Assembly: GCF_900104635.1 (NCBI RefSeq)
Contig: NZ_FNWC01000007.1
Span: 1,463,421 to 1,527,420 of the forward strand
Length of the DNA stretch: 64,000 nucleotides
Reading direction: 5' to 3'
Source of the DNA: Coprococcus phoceensis
GTDB lineage: Bacteria > Bacillota > Clostridia > Lachnospirales > Lachnospiraceae
Shown: positions 53,519 to 61,742 of the stretch, in pieces
Numbering within the stretch: position 1 is the first letter of the stretch
Layout: every line of letters starts with the position of its first letter
The notes under the pieces: model-generated
What the model was told of the DNA's origin: nothing
What the model saw: only the letters and a program-made list of their open reading frames with translations
The model's database searches: none
Translations under genes and position numbers: made by a program

Positions 53519-54981
53519 ATTTCTCCCTCCTCTGCCAATTTCAATGCATCCACAACAGCTTTTGCCTTATTGATGCACTCTGTATATTCTTTTTCCGGAA
53601 CAGAATCGGCGACAATTCCCGCTCCTGACCTTACAAATACCTTTCCGTTTTTCTTATATGCAATGCGAATTGCAATACAGGTATCCATATTTCCGGTAAA
53701 ATCAATGTACCCGATTGCCCCTCCGTAAATGCCACGTTTGTTATTCTCCAACTCTCCGATCAACTGACACGCCCTGATTTTCGGAGCACCTGAAAGCGTT
53801 CCGGCAGGCAGTACCGCCTCGATTGCATCAAGCGCATCTTTTCCCTTGCAAATTTCCCCACGCACAGTCGATCCGATATGCATGACATGCGAGAAGTATT
53901 CGATAGTATGAAACTTTTCTACCTTCACCGTTCCAAATCTGCTGATTTTTCCGAGATCATTTCTTCCAAGATCAACTAGCATATTATGTTCTGCAAGTTC
54001 CTTTTCATCTGCAAGCAGTTCTTGCGAAAGGGCTCTGTCTTCCTCATTTGTTTTCCCCCTCGGTCTCGTTCCTGCAAGCGGAAATGTATGCAAAATTCCA
54101 TTTTCCAGTTTCACCAAAGTCTCCGGCGATGCACCGGCAACCTCAACATCCGTACCGGAAAAATAAAACATATATGGCGACGGATTAATTGTCCGAAGCA
54201 TGCGGTAAGTATTCAGCAGACTTCCTTCAAACGGGGCACTCAGACGATTAGAAAGTACAATCTGGAAAATATCTCCCTCCCGGATATATTGTTTTGCCTG
54301 TTCTACCATGCCACAGAATTGCTCTTTCTCAAACAGTGGTATGACTTCTCCCATCAAACATCCTTTTGTTTCCTGCTTTTTTTCACCTTTTTTCAACAAT
54401 TCTACAAGCTGTTTTAACTCCAGCACCGTCTTGTTATAACCAACTTCTATATCGTCCAGAGACATATTTACAATCAAAATGATTTTCTGACGAACATGAT
54501 CAAATGCAATGACTTTATCAAACAGCATCAAATCCACATCTTTAAATGCCTCACTGTCTTCCACCCTGCATCTCACAGATGGTTCACTGTATCCCAGATA
54601 GTCATAAGAAAAATAACCGACTAGTCCTCCTGTAAAAGAAGGCAGATACGCAAATCGAGGACTTTTGTAATCTGCAAGAATCTGTCTGATATGCTCTGAA
54701 GGATTCTCCGTCTCAATTTTGACATTCCCAATTTGCATTTCCCCGTCAATACAGGTGATTTCTAACTTGGGCGCAAATCCAAGAAAGGTATAACGTCCCC
54801 ACTGTTCATCTGCCACAGCCGACTCCAGCATATAACAATGTGTGGATACATTTTTCAATATTTTCATCGTCTCAATTGGTGTTGTAAAATCAGATAAAAT
54901 CTCACAACTGATTGGCACAACATTGTATTGTCCGCTCTCTGCAATCTTTTTCACTTCACGAAATTCCGGTAATATTTTCAT
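53515..54981 (-). CDS. trpE: Anthranilate synthase component I
   Basis: A 488-residue chorismate-using enzyme, first step of tryptophan synthesis. ESAVADEQWGRYTFLG near 50 with the S-like feedback site region, SPYMFYFSGTDVEVAGASPETLV near 265, DLGRNDLGKISRFG near 335, and GTLSGAPKIRACQLIGELE near 395. The ATG at 54981 lies 10 nt after GAGG, with an in-frame GTG two codons earlier. First gene of trpEGDCFBA, behind a T-box. Confidence 0.97.
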   Translation of the reverse strand: MKILPEFREVKKIAESGQYNVVPISCEILSDFTTPIETMKILKNVSTHCYMLESAVADEQWGRYTFLGFAPKLEITCIDGEMQIGNVKIETENPSEHIRQILADYKSPRFAYLPSFTGGLVGYFSYDYLGYSEPSVRCRVEDSEAFKDVDLMLFDKVIAFDHVRQKIILIVNMSLDDIEVGYNKTVLELKQLVELLKKGEKKQETKGCLMGEVIPLFEKEQFCGMVEQAKQYIREGDIFQIVLSNRLSAPFEGSLLNTYRMLRTINPSPYMFYFSGTDVEVAGASPETLVKLENGILHTFPLAGTRPRGKTNEEDRALSQELLADEKELAEHNMLVDLGRNDLGKISRFGTVKVEKFHTIEYFSHVMHIGSTVRGEICKGKDALDAIEAVLPAGTLSGAPKIRACQLIGELENNKRGIYGGAIGYIDFTGNMDTCIAIRIAYKKNGKVFVRSGAGIVADSVPEKEYTECINKAKAVVDALKLAEEGEI

Positions 54982-55070
54982 AATCACGACCTCCTCTTAC
55001 ACACTTTGTTCAAGTCACAATTACATTCTGTCAAAATTTTTTCAGTTCTTGAATAGCGTTTTTATACCAC

Positions 55071-55390
55071 AAAAAAACGTCCTTGACAGAATGATAGTTT
55101 CTGTCAAGGACGAATAGTGTACATGTATAACAGGTACGACACAATCCGCGGTGCCACCTTGAATTCACGGAATCTCCGTGCTCTTAGCAGGATACAAACA
55201 TACCCTCGGCAACTGACGTATGCCTACACGTTGCAGAATACTCTGTAAATATAAACTTTACATTTGACTGCACCCTCCGCGGTCCATTTGACAACTTGTT
55301 TCTCATCTGGTTCTCAGCATCCCAAACTCTCTGTAAAGGCATCATTGCCGTTATCTCCGCTTCAACGGTTTGACGTATTAAATTTTTTAT
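55071..55390 (-). ncRNA. Trp T-box riboswitch (leader of the trp operon) with terminator
   Basis: On the minus strand the leader has a stem I with the AGAGAG motif (55327-55332) and GGGATGCTGAGA. The specifier codon TGG (Trp) sits at 55284-55286, followed by A as usual. The conserved T-box AAGGTGGCACCGCGG lies at 55146-55160, and a terminator has a 13-bp stem (55079-55091 with 55099-55111) and seven T's. Uncharged tRNA-Trp should stabilise the antiterminator and switch on trpEGDCFBA. The 90 bases between terminator and trpE hold the ribosome site only. Confidence 0.95.
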
Positions 55391-55391
55391 T

Positions 55392-55420
55392 ACAATAGCA
55401 CATGATTTTTTTTGTGTCAA
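55392..55420 (-). promoter_or_regulatory. Predicted promoter of the trp operon
   Basis: Minus strand TTGACA (55415-55420), 17-bp spacer, TATTGT (55392-55397), just upstream of the T-box leader. Nothing further is recognised in 55421-55521 apart from two TTCATGTAAA-like direct repeats. Confidence 0.7.
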
Positions 55421-55521
55421 GACAATTTTGAAAATTCATGTAAATTCCTTCATGTAAAATTGCCATATATGATACCACAAAGCATGACAGTGCTGCTCCG
55501 ATCAACATAATTTCGCTACTT

Positions 55522-56418
55522 TTATTTCCAATACTTTTCTACAGACTGCTTTGCTTCTTCCTCTGACATTGAAAAATCTTTTCTAAGTTTCGCTATTGTC
55601 TGTTCTTTGGATATCTGAAAATCCATGCAGGTCTTAATCATCCCCTCAAGCAATCCAGTTTCTCGACCAGCCTTATGTCCTTCATTCCATGCCTCTTCTT
55701 TCAAAAAGTCTCGAAATTCATTCTCATCATACTCTGTCAAAATCATTTCAATAACCTCCGCTCGGTTTTTCCGAAGTATCTCAGACAGTATTCCCTTCTT
55801 AATACAGACATCCACAGCATTTTCTACAGCATCTTCAAATATCATTCCCACCGCTATATTTTCACGAATAATCGCAATAAATTGAGCATATTCCTTCAAT
55901 GCTTTGCACTTTTCCATCAACCTTCGGTTATGCCCAAGATTAATATTAAGAACTAACGCAGTACATTCTAATGCTGGTGTTGCTCCCTTCCCATTTGTGA
56001 TAAACAAATCGCTCAGCTTCAGCTCCTGCCGTTCCGGTTCTTCTTTCGTCCCATTGTAAAAAACAAGATACTGTGGAAACGGAATATAAAGTGGTGAATT
56101 CGTATACAACCGCTGTTTTACCGACTCAATCTGCTCCCGATACAGAGATGAAAAATAAAACAGCCCGCGTAATGGCAGATTTGGGCTATACGAGCTTTGA
56201 TGTTCATAAAGATTCAGCACATCATCAATCAGAAATGACAAATCATTCTTCATCCCCATATATACAACATCTTCAATCGTTGTAATTGTCAAATCTTCCG
56301 GATTGGTATAATCACTGTTATTTATCGCATTGTAAAGCTCCAGCAAATCTTTCTTGTCCTGAAAAATAAGGCGAAATAATCTGTCTTTATACTTCTTATT
56401 TATTTTATGTAATGTCAA
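55522..56418 (-). CDS. Rpn-family nuclease/PD-(D/E)XK transposase-like protein, copy A
   Basis: A 298-residue member of the Rpn/YhgA-like family (recombination-promoting nuclease, PD-(D/E)XK fold). Pattern: KINKKYKDRLFRLIFQDKKDLLELYNAINNSDY at the N-terminus, DDVLNLYEHQSSYSPNLPLRGLFYF near 75 with the core E-H-Q, and YIPFPQYLVFYNG near 125. The C-terminus is a repetitive hydrophilic segment (AGRETGLLEGMIKTCMDFQ). The TTG at 56418 has GGAGG 8 nt upstream; upstream ATGs have none. It is nearly identical to copy C over about 1 kb. Confidence 0.82.
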   Translation of the reverse strand: MTLHKINKKYKDRLFRLIFQDKKDLLELYNAINNSDYTNPEDLTITTIEDVVYMGMKNDLSFLIDDVLNLYEHQSSYSPNLPLRGLFYFSSLYREQIESVKQRLYTNSPLYIPFPQYLVFYNGTKEEPERQELKLSDLFITNGKGATPALECTALVLNINLGHNRRLMEKCKALKEYAQFIAIIRENIAVGMIFEDAVENAVDVCIKKGILSEILRKNRAEVIEMILTEYDENEFRDFLKEEAWNEGHKAGRETGLLEGMIKTCMDFQISKEQTIAKLRKDFSMSEEEAKQSVEKYWK

Positions 56419-56560
56419 TCTTTGTTCCTCCTTCATTGTATCAAACATCATTTTATGAATCAATCAACAAAAAGAGAAAATACTCCCATAGGCATCACCG
56501 ACTTTCTTTTGTATCTTACAAGTTGGATTTTATTTGTGACGACCGCCACAGAATTTTAGA
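55522..56560. repeat. Direct repeat, first unit (about 1 kb; second unit 56946-58010)
   Basis: Gene and upstream region recur at an offset of about 1448 bp (for example the 5' end at 56463 matches 57911). Identity is near complete through the core and falls at the 3' tail and beyond the promoter region. Confidence 0.85.
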
Positions 56561-56647
56561 AATGTTAAAAACTTCTTAGATGTTAAAATTTTGAAGGTAG
56601 AGAACTGCCCTCTAATTCTACCAAACAATTCTCACCTCTCTTCAATT

Positions 56648-56938
56648 TTATTTCCAACACTTTTCTACAAACTTCCCTGCTTCTTCCTCCGATATCGAAA
56701 AATCTTTTCGAAGCTTCTCTATTATCTGTTCTTTGGATACCTGAAAATCCATGCAGGTCTTAATCGTTCCCTCAATCAGTCCTGTTCGCATTCCACGCTC
56801 TATTCCAGCCTTGTGCCCCTCATTCCATGCTTCTTCTTTCAAAAAATCTCGAAATTCATTCTCATCACATTCTGTCAAAATCATTTCAATAACCTCCGCT
56901 CGGTTTTTCCAAAGTACCTCAGACAGTATTCCTTCGCC
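56648..56938 (-). pseudogene. 3' fragment of a third Rpn-family gene, copy B
   Basis: Only the last 95 or so codons remain (GILSEVLWKNRAEVIEMILTECDENEFRDF to the end). They begin within 10 nt of the stop codon of copy C in another frame, with no start codon or ribosome site of their own. It has drifted from copies A and C (VSKEQIIEKLRKDFSISEEEAG). It is best read as the remnant of an older middle copy in a tandem array, lost by recombination. Confidence 0.8.
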
Positions 56939-56945
56939 TACATTT

Positions 56946-57866
56946 TTATTTCCAATACTTTTCTACAGACTGCTCTGCTTCTTCCTCCGACATTGAAAAA
57001 TCTTGTTTAAGTTTCTCCATTGTCTGTTCTTTGGATATCTGAAAATCTATGCAGGTCTTAATCGTCCCCTCAATCAATCCAGTTCGCATTCCACGCTCTA
57101 TTCCGTCTTCCATTCCAGCCTTATGACCTTCATTCCATGCCTCTTCTTTCAAAAAATCTCGAAATTCATTCTCATCATACTCTGTCAAAATCATTTCAAT
57201 AACCTCCGCTCGGTTTTTTCGAAGTATCTCAGACAGTATTCCCTTCTTAATACAGACATCCACAGCATTTTCTACAGCATCTTCAAATATCATTCCCACC
57301 GCTATATTTTCACGAATAATCGCAATAAATTGAGCATATTCCTTCAATGCTTTGCACTTTTCCATCAACCTTCGGTTATGCCCAAGATTAATATTAAGAA
57401 CTAACGTAGTACATTCTAATGCTGGTGTTACTACCTTTCCATTTGTGATAAACAAATCACTCAGCTTCAGCTCCTGCCGTTCCGGTTCTTCTTTCGTCCC
57501 ATTGTAAAAAACAAGATACTGTGGAAACGGAATATAAAGTGGTGAATTCGTATACAACCGCTGTTTTACCGACTCAATCTGCTCCCGATACAGAGATGAA
57601 AAATAAAACAGCCCGCGTAATGGCAGATTTGGGCTATACGAGCTTTGATGTTCATAAAGATTCAGCACATCATCAATCAGAAATGACAAATCATTCTTCA
57701 TCCCCATATATACAACATCTTCAATCGTTGTAATTGTCAAATCTTCCGGATTGGTATAATCACTGTTATTTATCGCATTGTAAAGCTCCAGCAAATCTTT
57801 CTTGTCCTGAAAAATAAGGCGAAATAGTCTGTCTTTATACTTCTTATTTATTTTATGTAATGTCAA
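56946..57866 (-). CDS. Rpn-family nuclease/PD-(D/E)XK transposase-like protein, copy C
   Basis: A 306-residue near-copy of the 55522-56418 gene. The first 230 residues differ at only a few sites (KVVTPALECTTLV against KGATPALECTALV). The C-terminal tail differs in length and content (AGMEDGIERGMRTGLIEGTIKTCID). The TTG at 57866 after GGAGG is preferred, with a longer open frame to 57911. The upstream 100 bases are also repeated. Rpn proteins can cut DNA and promote RecA-independent recombination; known families have variable C-termini and truncated forms, as here. Confidence 0.82.
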   Translation of the reverse strand: MTLHKINKKYKDRLFRLIFQDKKDLLELYNAINNSDYTNPEDLTITTIEDVVYMGMKNDLSFLIDDVLNLYEHQSSYSPNLPLRGLFYFSSLYREQIESVKQRLYTNSPLYIPFPQYLVFYNGTKEEPERQELKLSDLFITNGKVVTPALECTTLVLNINLGHNRRLMEKCKALKEYAQFIAIIRENIAVGMIFEDAVENAVDVCIKKGILSEILRKNRAEVIEMILTEYDENEFRDFLKEEAWNEGHKAGMEDGIERGMRTGLIEGTIKTCIDFQISKEQTMEKLKQDFSMSEEEAEQSVEKYWK

Positions 57867-58526
57867 TCTTTGTTCCTCCTTCATTGTATCAAACATCATT
57901 TTACGAATCAATCAACAAAAAGAGAAAATACTCCCATAGGCATCACCGGCTTTCTTTTGTATCTTACAGGTTGGATTTTATTTGTGACGATTGTCACACA
58001 AAATTAGAAATAATAGAAACTTCTTAGAAGTTTTGATTTGTGACATTGATCTTAACACAATGTAATGTGAACTTCAATCAAAAATTATATAATAAGCTCA
58101 CAATAACAGATTCTAGCTAAATGAAATTTGTTTCTACTTCTTCTCTAACTCTCAAAAAAGTAGCAGTTTTTAATATCTGTTACGATATTTTGCGGTATTC
58201 TGCGATACCTTTTCTTTGAAGAAAAATGCCTGTAAACCTTGATTTTCAGCGAACTTTTCAATATTTCCAAACATTTTTCCATAAAATATAACACTTCTAC
58301 ATAAGCCGTGCGCTCAACCTCCATTCCGCTTCGCTTCATGTCGGTTGACGGGCGTCGCCCTATGAATAGAAAACGACAGTCCTCCCTTTATGCAAGCATA
58401 GGGAGTCCTGTCTTATTTCTATTCGCACGGCTTACTTCTGCACAATATTTATATCTACTCGAAAATGTTGATTTTACGCTGTTTTTCGCTATCTATCTTC
58501 TAATTTACTCCATTTTTACTCCAATT
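57867..58526. other. 660-base gap: repeat upstream region, then nested hairpins next to the integrase
   Basis: 57867-58010 is the repeated upstream region of the Rpn genes. 58011-58300 is A+T rich with no supported gene; a 64-codon frame at 58145-58339 is doubtful. 58302-58434 folds into nested stems: outer 11 bp TAAGCCGTGCG (58302-58312 with 58424-58434), inner GAATAGAAA (58364-58372 with 58416-58424), a central hairpin GACAG...CTGTC, and a side hairpin GGGCG-T-CGCCC. 58490-58520 has two TTTTTACTCCA-like direct repeats near the integrase stop. Confidence 0.6.
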
Positions 58527-59729
58527 TTAAGCCAATATTTTCAGTTCGGCTACTTCTTCTTTTTTCTTTTCTTCTGAAACGTGCGTGTATAAATCGGTTG
58601 TCATTGCCAACGTAGAGTGACCTAAGAGTTTCTGCACTACCTGTTGGTCTACTCCATTTTCATAACACCTTGTAGCGTATGTATGTCGCAGAGTATGACA
58701 GGTAAACAGTTCAAATATCTTCGGCTCTCTCTTTTCTTCCTTTGCCAGTTCAATCTCTATCACGTTGATTTTTGCCACATAGTCTTTGATTGCACTATTG
58801 ACGTTGTAATAATAAACTGGCGAACCGTCCGAACAGGTAAATACCAAATTTTGAAATTCTTTATGCTGTTTCCATATCGAGCGTTTCCACATCTTCTGTT
58901 CTGTCTGCTTTATCTTCTGATTTTGCAAAATCTCATACACCTCATCTGTCATAGGAATGACACGATTACTGGATATGGTTTTTGCAGTCGTATAGAAAAA
59001 CTTTGAACCCTCAACGGGACTGGAAGCCTTTGAATAATGGATTGTCTTATTGATTGTAATTTCTCTTTTTTCAAAGTCACAATCTTCCCATTTCAGCCCA
59101 AGCACTTCTCCAATCCGACAACCTGTTGTCACAGCAAATTTTAGAACATTGATATGTATATAAGAAGAAGCAAATGTAAAGAATTTCTTCTGTTCCTCTC
59201 TTGTTAATACACGTCTTTCTTTTTTCACTTTTGGGGGCATTTCCACAGCAATACAGGGATTTTTTCTAATATATTCACTCAATACTGCTTTATCAAACAT
59301 ATCACTCAGCATAAATCTGATGTTCGACACCGTTCCATGTGCAAGACCGCTATCTATCAATTCATTTATGAATTTTTGAACATGATATGTTTTAATGTCC
59401 TGCAAATACATCTTTCCGATAGAGTTCTTCACTCTTGCGTTATAGTAACTGTGGTTTTTATATATCGTAGTCATTTTAACTGTTTTCTTCTTATACAACT
59501 CCGTCCACGTTACATACCATGCGTTTAAAGTGATACTTTCGCCGTTGCCATTCAAACCATGTTCATCTTCATAAACAGCTTCTCGCAACTTCCGTTTTAA
59601 TTCATTCAGTTTAAAATCATAAAGCGTTTTACGTTTTCCTGTTTTGCTTGTAAATCTTGCAATATAGCGTCCATCTGCTCTCTGTGAAATTCCCTTACCG
59701 AGTTCTTTTCCTTTTAAATCTTTACCCAT
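58527..59729 (-). CDS. int: Tyrosine recombinase, Tn916-type integrase
   Basis: A 400-residue integrase. The N-terminal AP2-like arm-binding domain (ISQRADGRYIARFTSKTGKRKTLYDF) covers 15-60, the SAM-like core-binding domain 65-165, and the catalytic domain 175-390. Catalytic residues: Arg in TGCRIGEVLGLKW near 207, His-x-x-Arg in HTLRHTYATRC near 347, His in LLGHSTLAMT near 370, and Tyr in TTDLYTHV near 381. It integrates and excises the element spanning at least to 62426. GGAAAG-type ribosome site before the ATG. Confidence 0.93.
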   Translation of the reverse strand: MGKDLKGKELGKGISQRADGRYIARFTSKTGKRKTLYDFKLNELKRKLREAVYEDEHGLNGNGESITLNAWYVTWTELYKKKTVKMTTIYKNHSYYNARVKNSIGKMYLQDIKTYHVQKFINELIDSGLAHGTVSNIRFMLSDMFDKAVLSEYIRKNPCIAVEMPPKVKKERRVLTREEQKKFFTFASSYIHINVLKFAVTTGCRIGEVLGLKWEDCDFEKREITINKTIHYSKASSPVEGSKFFYTTAKTISSNRVIPMTDEVYEILQNQKIKQTEQKMWKRSIWKQHKEFQNLVFTCSDGSPVYYYNVNSAIKDYVAKINVIEIELAKEEKREPKIFELFTCHTLRHTYATRCYENGVDQQVVQKLLGHSTLAMTTDLYTHVSEEKKKEEVAELKILA

Positions 59730-59811
59730 ACCAACTTTCCTTTCTTCTACTGAAAGAAATATGGTAAAGTAAATATTTCAATTTTCATTATATCCACACC
59801 CCATTTTCTTT

Positions 59812-59991
59812 TCAAGCCCTTTTGCATTGATATTCCAGCCATTCATCAAGTAATTTCTTATTTGCATACAACCGATTACCAATGCGTACTGTAAATCTAT
59901 TTTTCGGATTGTTCAACAGTTCTCTTGCCTTTGTTTTCCCAATCCCCATATACTCACAAAATTCATTTATATTTAGTAATGCTTTCTCGAT
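59812..59991 (-). CDS. xis: Excisionase (Tn916 Xis-like), apparent AUC start
   Basis: A 59-residue winged-helix excisionase-like protein that should bend DNA beside int to favour excision. Pattern: LLNINEFCEYMGIGKTKARELLNN then FTVRIGNRLYANKKLLDEWLE. No ATG, GTG or TTG exists between the upstream in-frame stop and residue 15. An ATC codon at 59989-59991 lies exactly 7 nt after AAAGGGGG and gives the expected N-terminus, so AUC is the likely start unless the start codon is mutated. It begins 4 nt after the rep stop. Confidence 0.75.
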   Translation of the reverse strand: MEKALLNINEFCEYMGIGKTKARELLNNPKNRFTVRIGNRLYANKKLLDEWLEYQCKRA

Positions 59992-59995
59992 ACGA

Positions 59996-61069
59996 TTACC
60001 CCCTTTCGCCTAATTTTCTTGCTTTTATGTAATCATCATACAACTGCTTCTGTGTGATATTCATTTCTCCATTTTTCACAAGATTACCGATATAATCTCT
60101 CTGCTCTATCTTCCCAACCTCTGCAAACAGTTTCAAAGACGGGGCAACATATTTTTCCAACCACTCCCACACCTTTTGTAAACTTTTCTTCTGTGGTTGC
60201 ATGGTAAGTTTCACCTTGCCTATATCTTTCATCAGTTCCGCCCACGCTTGATAGGTTGGATAAAGTCTTTTTCGTGTTGTCATGCTATCTGTCGGCTTTT
60301 CTAAAAATCGTATTTTGCTGTTCAATATTTCCATTGCCAGTCCTGCCACATCTCTATATTTCAATAATTCCTGTACTACACTTACTGCCATTTCCTGCCG
60401 AAATCTCAATTCATATCTGTTCCAATTTTCATCTAATTCTGTTCCATATTTTTTATTCTGTTCATATCCCTTTTCATAAAATACCAATCTCAAATTACTG
60501 GCTGAACTGCCGAGATAAAGACTTCCACCTTTACTCTGAAACACTTCTTCTTTCAGTTCTCCCGAGTCGTGAAAATCTATCTCCCTTAGTTTTGTGGAAA
60601 GCAATCCCTCTTTTGTCCGTACAATCAAATCGGGAATACTCAAATACGGTTTTCTGTCGTCGATCGCCAAATCAATCCGAGGAACATTGATATGATACTG
60701 GCAAACTCTGTTTAAGAAATCAAACCATGTTTCCTCATTGAGTTGTAAAAAATTCTCATAGTTGCGACAGCCTTTCCCACTCATCAAAATCTGAAAGCCC
60801 TGATACTGTGCGTTTCCTGTCGGCTTTAGCACCTTGATATTATCGAAGATTGCCACAACCTCATGTCCTGCAATCCCCTTTTCATAGCCCGTTACGGTCA
60901 TAAGTTCCAAAGGTATTCTCAGTACATCTTCTATAACTGCTTCTAACGGAACTTCCTTAACGGTTATCTGACACCAGTCTATCAAGGCACTTAATTTTTC
61001 TTTCTGTCGTATTACTCCCCTGTTAGTGTAGGGGAGTTCTGGAAGAAAACTTCCGCTTCTTTCTTCCAA
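59996..61069 (-). CDS. Replication initiation/relaxase-like protein (Tn916 Orf20/MobT, Rep_trans family)
   Basis: A 357-residue rolling-circle initiator-type protein as encoded by Tn916 orf20 (MobT) and related elements; it nicks oriT/origin DNA for transfer or replication. Pattern: ALIDWCQITVKEV near 30, YQGFQILMSGKGCRNYE near 90, RIDLAIDD near 130, and SNLRLVFYEKGYEQN near 195, then a helical C-terminus. The TTG at 61069 is 10 nt after AGGAGG. An ATG at 61105 lies inside a hairpin without a good ribosome site, so the longer form is less likely. Confidence 0.85.
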   Translation of the reverse strand: MEERSGSFLPELPYTNRGVIRQKEKLSALIDWCQITVKEVPLEAVIEDVLRIPLELMTVTGYEKGIAGHEVVAIFDNIKVLKPTGNAQYQGFQILMSGKGCRNYENFLQLNEETWFDFLNRVCQYHINVPRIDLAIDDRKPYLSIPDLIVRTKEGLLSTKLREIDFHDSGELKEEVFQSKGGSLYLGSSASNLRLVFYEKGYEQNKKYGTELDENWNRYELRFRQEMAVSVVQELLKYRDVAGLAMEILNSKIRFLEKPTDSMTTRKRLYPTYQAWAELMKDIGKVKLTMQPQKKSLQKVWEWLEKYVAPSLKLFAEVGKIEQRDYIGNLVKNGEMNITQKQLYDDYIKARKLGERG

Positions 61070-61091
61070 ATTTACCATACCTCCTATCTGC

Positions 61092-61108
61092 AATGGCGTT
61101 GCCATTGC
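61092..61108. repeat. Hairpin covering the upstream ATG of the rep gene
   Basis: CAATGGC-GTT-GCCATTG, a perfect 7-bp stem with a 3-nt loop. It would hide the ATG at 61103-61105 in mRNA or act as a single-stranded DNA structure near a nick site. Confidence 0.6.
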
Positions 61109-61163
61109 CCTGCCCTCAACCTGCCGTTTGGTACGTCAGAACGAGGACAGGAACTTTGACCGC

Positions 61164-61493
61164 CTACATATTTTTGTTTGCAACAGGGCGGATACCCTTA
61201 CAGGTAATCTTCTCCACTAATACAGGAAAGTTTCCTCTCTGCACATAAGGGGCATATACTGGTTCTTCCAGTTCCACCACCGCATAAGGCTCAATCTTCG
61301 GAAGTTCCGTTGCTTCCAAGCGAATATCCACGCTGTTCCCAAGCTTCATGCTTCCAAGATGAAGTTTTAAGGCTTCCACTTCCTCTGTTTTCTTCTTACT
61401 GTCTTTATCATAGCGGTAACAGTTATCCGCACCCATGAAACGAAGTTCTCCAAATGCTTCTTTTACCTGTTCTTTTGTCAATGTAATCTGCAT
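61164..61493 (-). CDS. DUF961-family protein (Tn916 Orf22/Orf23, YdcP-like)
   Basis: A 109-residue protein of the DUF961 family, found at the start of the transfer region of Tn916 and ICEBs1 (YdcP). ALKLHLGSMKLGNSVDIRLEA near 45 and EPVYAPYVQRGNFPVLVEKITC near 78 fit. In ICEBs1 the homologue helps element replication. It has a clear GGGGAG ribosome site and a TTGCAA-17-TAATAT promoter, and is first in the DUF961-rep-xis-int run. Confidence 0.8.
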   Translation of the reverse strand: MQITLTKEQVKEAFGELRFMGADNCYRYDKDSKKKTEEVEALKLHLGSMKLGNSVDIRLEATELPKIEPYAVVELEEPVYAPYVQRGNFPVLVEKITCKGIRPVANKNM

Positions 61494-61569
61494 ACACGTT
61501 CCTTTCTCCCCGTTGAACCGATAGGTCAGTTTCTCATATTTTCAATTTCTTATTACGACGTCGTTTGTG

Positions 61570-61624
61570 GTTCAGTTATTTCTGAACTTAATTGTATATT
61601 AGCACAGACATATTTGTTTTGCAA
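61570..61624 (-). promoter_or_regulatory. Promoter and operator of the element's DUF961-rep-xis-int unit
   Basis: Minus strand TTGCAA (61619-61624), 17-bp spacer, TAATAT (61596-61601). The perfect dyad GTTCAG-N6-CTGAAC (61570-61587) lies at the expected start site, and another CTGAAC half-site (61666-61671) lies in the divergent repressor promoter near its TATAGT (61678-61683). A 10-bp palindrome ACGACGTCGT is at about 61556. Confidence 0.65.
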
Positions 61625-61742
61625 TAGGAAGTTTAGTTTTTTATAAACTTTTTATTTTCTTTTTTCTGAACTTGTGGTATAGTGTCCTTAGACGATAAGA
61701 TATGAAAAGTTATAACGAGATATGGAAAGAGAGGGTTTTCAG

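Noticed and set aside
55421..55521. Remnant of a membrane protein on the minus strand (MLIGAALSCFVVSYMAILHE)
   Set aside because: The frame is short, lacks a ribosome site and runs into the trp promoter; chance hydrophobic reading is as likely.
58145..58339. 64-codon minus-strand frame beside the integrase
   Set aside because: It overlaps the nested hairpin, has no recognisable domain and no convincing ribosome site; described as gap content only.
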